From: Paraburkholderia caribensis | GTDB lineage: Bacteria > Pseudomonadota > Gammaproteobacteria > Burkholderiales > Burkholderiaceae | Assembly (NCBI RefSeq): GCF_002902945.1 | Contig: NZ_CP026104.1 | Span: 378,482 to 442,481 of the forward strand | Direction: 5' to 3' | DNA length: 64,000 nt | Part shown: positions 56,503-64,000 of the stretch, piece after piece | How the letters are laid out: every line of letters starts with the position of its first letter | How positions within the stretch are numbered: the stretch's first letter is position 1 | Notes under the pieces: generated by a model | Database searches by the model: none | Told to the model about the DNA's origin: nothing | What the model saw: only the letters and a program-made list of their open reading frames with translations | Position numbers and translations under genes: made by a program

Positions 56503-57173
56503 TTGAGCCGAATCGTGGACGACGTGACGGTCGCCGCGAGGCAGGAGACATGTCGACACAACGTGCCCGGCCGGCTCGGCGGAATGGACACCCTGCTCTC
56601 ACGGCTTGGCGGTAACACATTGACCGAGAGGTTTATCTTCATTGAACCGACGTACGGTGCGAAGAACGACTTCCGCAACGGCAATTCGATGCATCCCGCC
56701 GGCGATGTCCGCAGTGGTGAAGCGCTGGTCAAGCAGCTGTGCGACGCTATCAGCACATCGGGTCTCTGGCCCAGCAGCGTACAGTCGATCGTCTTCGATG
56801 AGCACGGTGGCTTCTTTGACCATGTGATACCTCCGAGTGCCGAGCCGCCCGGGTCTGCCGAGAACGGCCGCCTGAAGACACACAATTTCGCCTTTGACAG
56901 GCTGGGCGCGCGCGTACCCGCCATTGTCGCGCCTCCCCCTTTGTTCCGGCCGGCACCATTGACCATTCCCGGTACGACCACACGTCGATTCTGAAAACGA
57001 CGGACAAACTGCTCGGGCCCAACGGGGAACTCGACCTGACCGCGCGCGTGCGTGCTGCGGACGACTTCGCGAAGATGTTGAGTCTTCCCGCACCTCGCAC
57101 CGACGTCCGAAAATGTCCGTCACCCGTCGCGGCGGGTGGTGATCCTCGATCTACGAGCGAAGGCTCTCCTTGA
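56503..57173 (+). pseudogene. Fragment of an AcpA/PlcC-like phosphoesterase
   Basis: Only the C-terminal portion is recognisable. Frame one has RFIFIEPTYG, HPAGDVRSGEALVKQL, IVFDEHGGFFDHVIPPS and FDRLGARVPAIV. After about 56945 a one-base shift continues as GTIDHSRYDHTSILKTTDKL and LPAPRTD, ending at 57173. These are phosphoesterase (acid phosphatase/phospholipase C) signatures. The N-terminal half, with the active-site Thr/Ser region, is absent. It is a decayed gene. Confidence 0.8.
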
Positions 57174-57358
57174 GCGAAGGACCCCTTCCTGCCGCTGTGC
57201 GCACACCACTAGAGCCCGCGTGCCTCGAGCAGCAATGCCTGATTCGAGCCACGGGCTCGCGCGATACGCCGTCCGATTCACATCGGTACTGGAGGCGCCT
57301 GAGAGTCAGATATTTTCAGAAAGCGCTGCAAAACACGGTGCCCCCGAACAATGCGCAC

Positions 57359-57388
57359 AAGCCCGCTTATCGAGCGGGCTCTTTTTAC
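57359..57388 (+). terminator. Intrinsic terminator
   Basis: AGCCCGC at 57360-57366 pairs with GCGGGCT across a seven-base loop, and the stem is followed by CTTTTT. It lies just upstream of the octamer repeat and about 190 bp after the phosphoesterase remnant. Confidence 0.8.
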
Positions 57389-57412
57389 GAGCCAGTGCGC
57401 GGGCAATCCGTC

Positions 57413-57499
57413 TCGCGTTGTCGCGTTGTCGCGTTGTCGCGTTGTCGCGTTGTCGCGTTGTCGCGTTGTCGCGTTGTCGCGTTGTCGCGTTGTCGCGTT
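57413..57499 (+). repeat. Octamer microsatellite TCGCGTTG x 10.9
   Basis: Ten perfect tandem copies of TCGCGTTG from 57413 to 57492, then seven bases of an eleventh. Eight is not a multiple of three, so copy-number change would shift any frame across it. No gene clearly spans it. Slippage or expansion is likely to vary between isolates. Confidence 0.97.
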
Positions 57500-57585
57500 C
57501 ATCAGCGTCACATCGGTCCAGCTTCGATGACACGACGATCATGTGTTGCTCTGGTCTTCCCGGCGGGTGGAGTGGAAAAAAGAAG

Positions 57586-57885
57586 CTAGTGCTCGCCCAA
57601 GGGCTGAGAGGGATCCATCCGCCGGTGAAGAATCCGGATAACGTCGACCAGGTTATCGGTCTCCTTGAAAAACAAGATGTGCGTGCCGACCAGCACACTG
57701 CGGTAACCAGACCGGACATGGAAGGCGGCCGGACTTGGCCGTGTGCCATCAGTCAATCCAATGATGGTGTCCTGGATCATGCGGATATAACGCTCCGCCT
57801 GCCGGATCCACCAGTTTTCTGCCTAAGAGTCCCAGATATCATCGGGGTCCAGCTCGGCCACCGTCGAAAGAACAAACTGCTTCAC
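57586..57885 (-). pseudogene. ParE/RelE-type toxin with an internal stop codon
   Basis: About 99 codons from a GTG at 57885 that overlaps the antitoxin stop. The N-terminus (KQFVLSTVAELDPDDIWDS) and the C-terminus (AENWWIRQAERYIRMIQDT, SGYRSVLVGTHILFF, VDVIRILHRRMDPSQPL) are classic ParE. A TAG at codon 21 (57823-57825) separates them. The rest of the frame is intact, so the loss is by one nonsense change. Truncation at 20 residues should destroy toxicity; restart at the ATG at 57780 would lose the first third. Confidence 0.85.
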
Positions 57886-58148
57886 GGCGCAGACTCTCTC
57901 TTGCGTGCGAGAAACGCGTCGAAGTCAAACGGCAGGGACGGGCCCGTGCGCTCGCCCTTCTGCAGTTCGACGCGGAAGGCATCGAGTTTGGCTCCCTGTT
58001 CCTCCAGCACGCGCAAGTCGGCCCCAACCACGTCGCTCGCCGTGTTGTAGCGCCCGGCCCGCACGCGGTCTTCGACAAACTCGACGAAGTGGTTGCCGAG
58101 GGAAACGACAGCAACGGGGGCGCAACAACTTCGCTGCGCCCTCCCCAC
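57882..58148 (-). CDS. ParD/CopG-type antitoxin
   Basis: Up to 88 aa. VSLGNHFVEFVEDRVRAGRYN, TASDVVGADLRVLEEQG and the acidic tail (FDAFLARKRES) form a ribbon-helix-helix antitoxin of the ParD family. The GTG at 58148 is the most upstream start and gives an unusually long N-terminus, and no better ATG is visible, so the N-terminus may also be altered. It overlaps the toxin start by 4 bp. The palindrome at 58377-58396 could be an autoregulatory site. Confidence 0.8.
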   Translation of the reverse strand: MGRAQRSCCAPVAVVSLGNHFVEFVEDRVRAGRYNTASDVVGADLRVLEEQGAKLDAFRVELQKGERTGPSLPFDFDAFLARKRESAP

Positions 58149-58262
58149 GGTGGAAGGATTTTACAAATTACGTATCAATCACTACATCTTCGCGAATGAT
58201 TGCGTGATCCGGCCATGCGAGGCGCACTGATGAGGCGTCGATACGCCACGCCCTTTAATTTT

Positions 58263-58347
58263 CGTGAAACATCCGACAAACAACTCGAATTAGATGCGCT
58301 AAATCAATGATCTAAAAACGCTAGCTTTCGATACCGGATGTTTCACG
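58263..58347. repeat. Inverted repeat with 59-bp interval
   Basis: cgtgaaacatccg at 58263-58275 and its exact complement at 58335-58347, separated by AT-richer sequence. It is not a terminator stem and does not flank an open frame. Confidence 0.7.
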
Positions 58348-58376
58348 GGCGCCGGGAGCAAGCTACGGACGGTTTG

Positions 58377-58396
58377 ACATTACCGCCCGGTAATGT
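58377..58396. promoter_or_regulatory. 20-bp palindrome, candidate operator
   Basis: ACATTACCG and CGGTAATGT flank CC, a perfect nine-base inverted repeat. It lies upstream of the parD frame on its strand and may be an operator for the antitoxin or another repressor. Confidence 0.55.
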
Positions 58397-58851
58397 TGAA
58401 AACAGACTGGGTGTAGGGCCTTTGACATCACGGCTCCACATTGTTGAATCGATTCTGATATGACTCAGCGATGAATCACCAAATCGTGAAGCTCCCGCTG
58501 TGCGAGGACACGTTGGACGTCGAAAACGACCTCGACGAAGAAGTCGTCGGTCGCTGGCTTGGGTCCGCGGACCGCTCATCGGGCCAAACCCAGCAGATCG
58601 TCACCGCTCTCTTCGACTGGCTAGGCGACGTCGGCTTCCTGCAACTCATTCCGGCTTGATCCAGCCGGTCGACGCGGTTCCGAAAAGCAGTCCCGCTTTC
58701 TATCGCCCGAGCATACGACTTTGATCCGTGCGGCCATTGCGGCCCGTCCCGACGCGACCCGTGAAGTTCGTACGTCTGCGGCGCGAGATACGTTTGCGGT
58801 CGACGTGTTCGTACTGACCGGGCTTGCGTACCACGGGCGGTACGCTGCCCG

Positions 58852-59318
58852 ATGGCTAATGTGCGCATCGAGCCCCTGCCCGCGCAACTGAAATGTGAGT
58901 TCCCGGATTTGTGAGAGGCGCGGTGGGTACCGCGCGACGAGTTCGCGCTTTCGCTGCCGGCCGTGCGGTCTTCCGCATGGAGCGCGGCGGCGGCAGGGTT
59001 TCCGATGGGGTCAGTGGAAAGGCCTGCGCGATCGTAAGACCGTACGGAAGCTAGTGCGCAACTTGTGCGAAGATGCAATCGCGTTCGCCCGCGTGCAGCA
59101 GCGGCATGACGAGGCCGAGCGACTGAACGCTTCTTCAACGCATTGGCTGGGACATTCGTACGCAAATGCGCTGGCGCGCGGCGCTGGGTAAAGGACAGGA
59201 CACGCGCTGCGCTCGACAAATGGGCCATGGCGACCTCCGCACTTTCCAGCAGTACGTCGACGATGAGCCGCTGCGCCGCGCGGACCTCACGGGGCTTGCA
59301 TGGGCGCGCACGGCCTGA
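58852..59318 (+). pseudogene. Remnant of a tyrosine recombinase
   Basis: Fragments of a phage-integrase-type C-terminus in two frames. HWLGHSYANALARGA occupies the HxxR-region position (the usual Arg and His pattern is degraded). After a shift near 59187 the frame reads QMGHGDLRTFQQYVDDEPLRRADLTG, the HxxxT...Y segment with its Tyr. Stops occur in the N-terminal part. No attachment site was recognised. It is probably an old mobile-element scar near the origin region. Confidence 0.55.
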
Positions 59319-59374
59319 CGGCGCTGCTCAGCTTCCACCATGCACCCTCCTGCCCCGCGCGCGAGAGTATCAGA

Positions 59375-59398
59375 CAACTGACACTTAAGTGACAGTTG
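59375..59398. promoter_or_regulatory. Candidate parS/centromere-like palindrome, copy 1
   Basis: CAACTGACACTTAAGTGACAGTTG, a 24-bp palindrome with one mismatched pair. Its core recurs 47 bp away at 59442-59459 in the opposite orientation. The pair lies about 1.4 kb downstream of parB, where centromere sites are often found. Confidence 0.6.
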
Positions 59399-59441
59399 GA
59401 GGGGGGCCCGGGCCGCCGATCCGGTGCGAACTATCAGTTTT

Positions 59442-59459
59442 CTGTCACTAAAGTGTCAG
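59442..59459. promoter_or_regulatory. Candidate parS/centromere-like palindrome, copy 2
   Basis: CTGTCACTAAAGTGTCAG; its reverse complement differs from the core of copy 1 by one base. The two sites are arranged in opposite orientation. Confidence 0.6.
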
Positions 59460-59480
59460 TTCGCGCGACGAGCGACTCAT

Positions 59481-59602
59481 CCCCACAGACCATGACTTTT
59501 CCGGCTACTCAAAGTCGCGGTACTGCTTTTCGAGCCTTGCTTGGCGGGCCATTGACCGAATGCAACTGCGCGCTTACACGTCGTCCCACAAACCATGACT
59601 TT
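59481..59602. repeat. Two outlying iteron-like sequences
   Basis: ccccacagaccatgactttt at 59481-59500 and cccacaaaccatgactttt at 59584-59602. Both match the reverse-orientation iterons near 63.6-63.9 kb and lie about 4 kb away, beyond parB and parA. Confidence 0.75.
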
Positions 59603-59784
59603 TCGCGCCAACATTCAGCAAATCACTCGCCTCTCCTCACGGGGCCTTCGTACTGGGGTTGAGTTAGACCCCGGCTAAAGACTTTATGGCGCGAGGCGTT
59701 GCATCGGACTCGTCGACTCAACTTCAGAATATAAGCTCCTAGCTCGGTTCCCCCTGCCCGCGATTATCGGACAGTTGAAAGAGA

Positions 59785-60240
59785 ATGGCAGCGCCTCGAC
59801 CGTCCGAGTTCAACTTGCTCCTTTCAATGCGCACTTCGCCACGAGGTTTCTCAGCCCTCTCGGCTCATGCTTCGGCAGTCACTTTACTCGTGCGAGTAAG
59901 CCTTCTGCAGTATCTCAAAGTGCCCTCTCTAGGAACTCATTCGGTGTTGCTTGGTTTCCTGAGTCTATACGGCAACGGTCGCTCAACGGAAGACCCCCTC
60001 ACTATTTTGGCTGCCGATGCGGTTGCGTGTCATTCGGAGCGAATATTCACTGCACTCACTATGGAGTGGGGGCCGCCCCTTGACGAGACACCCGACGCCG
60101 CTGTCGTAATCGGGCCCGCGTCAGCACCCATCGCTGTGCTCGTTGTACGACCTGACAACGACGTGGACCTCATTGCGGCCCAGTTCGCGCAGCCGCTTGT
60201 GAAGTCGAACCGCCGTTGGCGTGTGGCCAAACGTACCTGA
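59785..60240 (+). CDS. Hypothetical protein
   Basis: 151 aa starting at ATG 59785 with GAAAGAG upstream. No domain was recognised. The C-terminal half (AAVVIGPASAPIAVLVVRPD, DLIAAQFAQPLVKSNRRWR) looks like a compact protein. It lies between the candidate centromere sites and parB, on the opposite strand. It may be a plasmid-specific gene or a fortuitous frame. Confidence 0.45.
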   Translation: MAAPRPSEFNLLLSMRTSPRGFSALSAHASAVTLLVRVSLLQYLKVPSLGTHSVLLGFLSLYGNGRSTEDPLTILAADAVACHSERIFTALTMEWGPPLDETPDAAVVIGPASAPIAVLVVRPDNDVDLIAAQFAQPLVKSNRRWRVAKRT

Positions 60241-60612
60241 CAGCAACAGCGTAGTGATCGCGCCTTTGCAGCCCGTAACCGCATTCGCGACTGCGCAGTC
60301 GTATGGACGATGTGAACCCTTGAAACGCGCAAGAGCACGACGCCTGAGACGTTTCTCGAACCTCAATCCGTCTTTTCGATCAGGACCTTTGCAGCAAGAT
60401 CGACGAGGCCGGCGGGCATGCCCGTGATCAAGTCCGGCCCCCTCCTCGCCGCGCACAATCGCCTTTTAAAGGGGACATGACCGTATAACAACCGTCGAGC
60501 AAGCCGGCAGCGACTAACTCGCACATCTTTCTGTCGCGGGTGACCGCAATGGTTGCGGAAAGGCATTCCCGCAGTGAAATTACGAGTGACTTGTCAGGAG
60601 GAAGCGGGCCAG
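60241..60612. other. Intergenic region with a small minus-strand frame
   Basis: A minus-strand frame of about 60 residues ending near 60430 includes LVISLRECLSATIAVTRDRK. It may be a gene remnant, but no family was recognised. Nothing else is visible. Confidence 0.35.
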
Positions 60613-60659
60613 GAATGAAAACGGCCCCGTCAGTTTGTTGACGGGGCCGCTTTTCATTC
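60613..60659. terminator. Strong bidirectional terminator downstream of parB
   Basis: Arms of about 20 bases (gaatgaaaacggccccgtca and its near complement, one extra base in the right arm) flank a six-base loop. A/T tracts on both sides allow termination in either direction. It lies about 130 bp after the parB stop and likely ends the parAB transcript. Confidence 0.88.
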
Positions 60660-60788
60660 AGAGACGTTTGCCGGTGCGCACATTATCGCCTCTACTCTGG
60701 CGACCATTTTTGTAACTATATGATTTTTATAGATTTCCAAATTGGATGAATCGTCGAAGCTTTCCCCATTCGAGCTAAGTGATTGAAA

Positions 60789-61808
60789 TTATTCGAAATC
60801 CAAATTGGATGCTGATTTTTCTTCCGCGTCCAGCTCCTTCCGAATGAATTGCGCTATCCGTTCACCCCACTCCGCAGCCTTGGCATCCCCATCTTTCCCA
60901 GCGAAACGCAGCCCGATGACACCACTGCGGATCGACACATCACAGAACTTCCTCTTTCCGATAGTGATCGTTGTGGCAACCGACTGAGGCCCCTTCGGGC
61001 GCGCAGGTGTCGCCAAACTCAAAGCTCGCTCTTGCGTCATCTCTTCGGAATCGACAAGCGTCTTAATCGCCTCTGTAACTTTAAGTTCGTGTCCCTGCTG
61101 TGCCAAAGCCGCGAACTTCGCAGCGGCAGTCCCCCCTAGCCTGTGCGGCTTCGATGCAATCAACTCCTTCGCGGCCGCAGGAAGATTGTCGAAAGAAAGT
61201 ATCCGGGCAACGTGACTTTGTGCGAGACCGGAAGCGCGAATGATGTCAGCCTGAGTGAGCCCCAAATTTTGCTGGATTCGTTGAAATTGCCGATATTTCT
61301 CGAAATCAGGAAGCGACGGTGCGAGCAGATTCGAGAACGCTGCTCCAAGCTCGACCTCGGCGTCAGTGCCCACAAAGGGAACACCGCGAATTTTCGTCCG
61401 TCCCAGATCATCACGGTAGATCGCGACCCGGTTACTCCCGGAAATTATCTCGTTGCGCCCGTCCCCCAGCGGCCGATAAACGATCGGGTGAACGAGGGGA
61501 TTTGCTTCGAGATTCGCACGCAGTTCCGCATACTCTTGCTGCGACAAAACGCGTCGACGACCTGGGACTTCGATTAGTGTCGAAATCTCAACTTCTTCCG
61601 AATCTTTTGTCCCGCCGGCCTCCAATTCTTCGATACGCTTGATGGCAGCCTGAAGCTCCTTTTCCTTTTCCGCCAGCAATGGAAGGGACGCCATCAATTG
61701 GCCAGGAGCCGTCTTCGGACGGCCCGGAGTGTCGTCATTACTCTTTTGAGGGCGCGGCGACGTTCCAATCGTTGCAGCCTTTGCGGCAAGACGGTCTTTG
61801 ATACTCAT
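60789..61808 (-). CDS. parB: ParB-family partition protein
   Basis: 339 aa centromere-binding partition protein. A central ParB/Sulfiredoxin-like nuclease-fold domain (EIIDS-like SGSNRVAIYRDDL region at about residues 85-160) is followed by a helix-turn-helix (LGLTQADIIRASGLAQSHVARIL). The start is ATG at 61808, overlapping the parA stop by ATGA; this matches the family N-terminus (MSIKDRLAAKAA). It should bind parS and act with ParA in segregating the replicon. The candidate sites are at 59375 and 59442. Confidence 0.93.
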   Translation of the reverse strand: MSIKDRLAAKAATIGTSPRPQKSNDDTPGRPKTAPGQLMASLPLLAEKEKELQAAIKRIEELEAGGTKDSEEVEISTLIEVPGRRRVLSQQEYAELRANLEANPLVHPIVYRPLGDGRNEIISGSNRVAIYRDDLGRTKIRGVPFVGTDAEVELGAAFSNLLAPSLPDFEKYRQFQRIQQNLGLTQADIIRASGLAQSHVARILSFDNLPAAAKELIASKPHRLGGTAAAKFAALAQQGHELKVTEAIKTLVDSEEMTQERALSLATPARPKGPQSVATTITIGKRKFCDVSIRSGVIGLRFAGKDGDAKAAEWGERIAQFIRKELDAEEKSASNLDFE

Positions 61809-63031
61809 TCTGCCTCCTGATTTGCGTGCCATAGTGCAACAAGTTGCTGGTCAACGATCTCCGCAAATCGATCGTATGCCTCGCGTGCGCGCTGATAAGT
61901 TTTAAGGCTTCCTTGGTACCGAGATATGTCGTACACCGTGCCAAATTCCGCTGCGGCTGTTTGGGTAACCGCCGTCGTAGGAATTTCGATTGGAAGTACG
62001 AGACCCTCATAGGTCTTGTTAATCCAGTCTCGAACGATTGGCGTGGCCGCTTGACTCTGGTCCACTTTCGCTAAGAGCACGTGAATGAAATCGAAGCTCT
62101 TGACGAGTTCAGGAGCAACTTGTTGCATGCTTTCGGAAAGGTCCGAAAACAAGTTCCAAAATTGCGTCGACGATGCATAATCCAAGGCACTTGGTGGTGT
62201 AGGGACAATCAGTCCGTCGGCCGCCATGAAGGCATTAATCGTCAGATAGGAAAGGGCAGGAGGCGTATCGATGATGACGACGTCGTAGTCGCTTAATAGC
62301 GGCTCAAGCCCCTTGTTCAGAACATTCCAGAATTGGAATGACTGATCCTTAGACTGTTTGAATGGAAGGAAAAACTCTGCACCAAACAGTGCGGCACTCG
62401 CCGGCACAAGGTCTACCCCGTCCCAATACGTCGACTGCACCGCATACTGAAGATCCTCTTCATCACCGTATATCAACGGCAGTACCGTGTCCTCATCAGA
62501 TACCTCGCTGTCGGCAAGAATTCCATGTAGCGCCGACAGTGACGCCTGTGGGTCAAGGTCAACTAAAAGAACTTTGCGGCCGAATAACGACAGGCCCTGC
62601 GCCAACGTCATAGCGGTTGTGGTCTTGCTAACCCCGCCTTTGAAGTTACCGATCGCAATTTTCTTACCCTTTATCCCCGCTGGACGCTTCGAATACGGAC
62701 CGATGCGATCAATCCAAACTCGCGCCTCGGAAAGGGTAAATTCTCTGCTGCGACTGTGTCGGAGCGTACCTTGAGGTAGATCGGATTCGGTTCGTGACAA
62801 ATAATGCATCCGTTGTCTGTCGATTCGACACAGATCACCAACCTGAGCTGTCGTAAAAGTGGGAGGATTCTTGCGAGGGTGGGGCGCCAGCATGCTTTCT
62901 CGAACGTCGACGAGCATGCCGCTGGCATTCTCTGCGATAGCCTTGATAGCGCTGAGCGGCATTGGCTTAGGCGCGTGCTTCAGTTTTATGGACATCTGCG
63001 GCTTTTCAGCCCGCCGAACTGCTGTGTTCAT
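61805..63031 (-). CDS. parA: ParA-family partition ATPase (type Ia with N-terminal HTH)
   Basis: 408 aa. The first ~110 residues carry a helix-turn-helix-type region (FTTAQVGDLCRIDRQRMHYL), as in type Ia plasmid ParA proteins that repress their own promoter. The ATPase has a deviant Walker A (NFKGGVSKTTTAM), Walker A' Asp (VDLDPQASLSAL) and VVIIDTPPALSYL. The start is ATG at 63031, with AGGGAG upstream; an in-frame start 12 codons earlier exists. Co-translated with parB. Confidence 0.93.
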   Translation of the reverse strand: MNTAVRRAEKPQMSIKLKHAPKPMPLSAIKAIAENASGMLVDVRESMLAPHPRKNPPTFTTAQVGDLCRIDRQRMHYLSRTESDLPQGTLRHSRSREFTLSEARVWIDRIGPYSKRPAGIKGKKIAIGNFKGGVSKTTTAMTLAQGLSLFGRKVLLVDLDPQASLSALHGILADSEVSDEDTVLPLIYGDEEDLQYAVQSTYWDGVDLVPASAALFGAEFFLPFKQSKDQSFQFWNVLNKGLEPLLSDYDVVIIDTPPALSYLTINAFMAADGLIVPTPPSALDYASSTQFWNLFSDLSESMQQVAPELVKSFDFIHVLLAKVDQSQAATPIVRDWINKTYEGLVLPIEIPTTAVTQTAAAEFGTVYDISRYQGSLKTYQRAREAYDRFAEIVDQQLVALWHANQEAE

Positions 63032-63386
63032 CAATGGCTCCCTTAGCGATGTAACGTCGCCTGTCACATGTGCGATTCAACACTTAGAGCTGAAAACCGC
63101 AATGGATGTTGAATTTTGCGGAAGCTTATTGGTTAACCGTTTGAAGTGCAAGATATTTGTGCTTGTGTCACTTGCCGAGAGCCTTATTGGCCGGGCCCCT
63201 CCCTGATATTCATAGAAATCACCTTACGTCAGCTGGGAACCTCGAACAACCGCCCTCACGTCGGTTTCAACTAGGTCTTCTGCTTTCAAGGACAACAACA
63301 CTGTTTGTTGTTCCTTTAAGAAACAAAGACTTTAAAAACGTTTACGTACGCGCGAGCCTTATCTGGTAAGGGCTTGCTGGCTATTA
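63032..63386. promoter_or_regulatory. parAB upstream region with palindrome
   Basis: About 355 bp between parA and the iterons. It contains an imperfect inverted repeat at 63288-63316 (aaggacaacaaca ... tgttgttcctt), which could be the autoregulatory site for ParA. AT-richer sequence follows (63317-63360). Confidence 0.5.
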
Positions 63387-63908
63387 GGTCAGGTTTTATG
63401 GGGCGATAGGTCAGGCTTTGTGGGGTAAACCGCCAATCTTCGGTCATCCTCCATGGGACGACAGGTTAGGGTTTATGGGATTAGGTCAGGGTCTATGGGG
63501 GCATCACCCGTACGCCCATAGATAATTGATTTATCTCGCTAATTTTCGCGCTCGAACTCCTGCGGTCATGGTTTATGGGGCAAAGGTGGGGGTCCGTGGG
63601 GAAGAGGGTAGTGCCTCCCCATAAACCATGACCTTCGAGCATTGCGCGATCATCCAAACGCACGCGAGCAATGTTGGTCAATTCGCCCTCCAAATAGGCC
63701 CCCATCACCTCGCCACCCCCATAAACCCCGACTTCTCAGGAGTAACGAAGGCACATTTTCAAGCGACCCACAAACCATGACCTTCGAGACGGCGTACCCC
63801 AGAAAGCTCCCCATAAACCATGACCTTTCGGCCTCGCCGACGCGTTCCCCATAAAACACGACCTTTCGTTTCCCTCAAAAGGCACCGGACAAGTCAGGGT
63901 TTATGGGG
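63387..63908. repeat. Iteron array, probable replication origin
   Basis: At least ten 17-bp copies approximating GGTCAGGGTTTATGGGG. Forward copies start near 63387, 63409, 63464, 63484, 63564 and 63585 (weaker). Reverse copies start near 63617, 63717, 63766, 63809 and 63847, and a forward copy lies at 63892. Orientation switches at about 63605. Such arrays bind a plasmid Rep initiator, whose gene probably starts beyond the right edge. No Rep gene is visible inside the window. Confidence 0.85.
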
Positions 63909-64000
63909 AAGAGCAGTCAATGGCTTGAGTAAAGTCAGTATCGGTTAAGTTGCCAGCATGACTTTTAGCTTCTAGAATCCCGAAAGCTATCGGAGAGAGC

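Noticed and set aside
57413..57499. Possible CRISPR array
   Set aside because: Uniform 8-bp tandem units without spacers, so it is a microsatellite.
57306..57749. Minus-strand frames encoding repeated NATTRQRD-type peptide across the octamer
   Set aside because: The peptide only reflects the octamer repeat; there is no start signal or conserved flank.

Overview
The window is GC-rich DNA in the style of Burkholderiales, most like Paraburkholderia, Caballeronia or Burkholderia. The protein families support this: GlxA-type AraC regulators, an AcoR-like regulator, a CheB-CheR hybrid kinase and a trifunctional kinase remnant. The last 5 kb hold a ParA/ParB partition operon and an iteron array, so the window is probably one flank of the replication origin of a low-copy megaplasmid or chromid. 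The initiator gene would start just beyond the right edge.

Layout. 1-4.2 kb: a co-translated blaI - M56/S11 fusion sensor - class A beta-lactamase - acyltransferase operon. 4.3-5.9 kb: an IS1182-family element. 6-9 kb: a LysR regulator divergent from a small catabolic set whose metallo-hydrolase is frameshifted. 9.5-14.7 kb: a minus-strand hydrolase cluster (M24, two alpha/beta hydrolases, a thioredoxin-like protein), a divergent GlxA-type regulator and a TDT transporter. 15-24.5 kb: cyclopropane fatty acid synthase, an SMR transporter, regulators, thioredoxin, an SGNH hydrolase, an SDR and a broken M19 dipeptidase. 24.6-29.1 kb: an IS6-family element abutting a beheaded hybrid kinase. 30.7-33.4 kb: a fluoride-resistance operon behind a fluoride riboswitch. 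35-40.5 kb: two divergent hybrid sensor kinases. 41-48.5 kb: a TetR-controlled catabolic regulon (CoA-transferase, shikimate-dehydrogenase-like, DUF993 aldolase-like, TIM-barrel isomerase, MFS, MaoC). 49-55.6 kb: a sigma-54-type cluster (AAA-less AcoR-like regulator, flavin monooxygenase, SDR, butanediol-type dehydrogenase and a decayed membrane protein). 56.5-59.3 kb: decayed genes (phosphoesterase, parDE toxin, recombinase) and an octamer microsatellite. 59.4-63.9 kb: candidate centromere palindromes, parB, parA and iterons.

The best-supported functional units are the fluoride operon (riboswitch, CLC-F, CrcB and two DUF190 proteins), the beta-lactam operon with an unusual PBP-like sensor, the TetR regulon defined by two near-identical operators, and the partition/origin module. 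Many genes are broken by one base or by an IS, so several losses look recent or may be assembly errors. No tRNA, rRNA or CRISPR was recognised.
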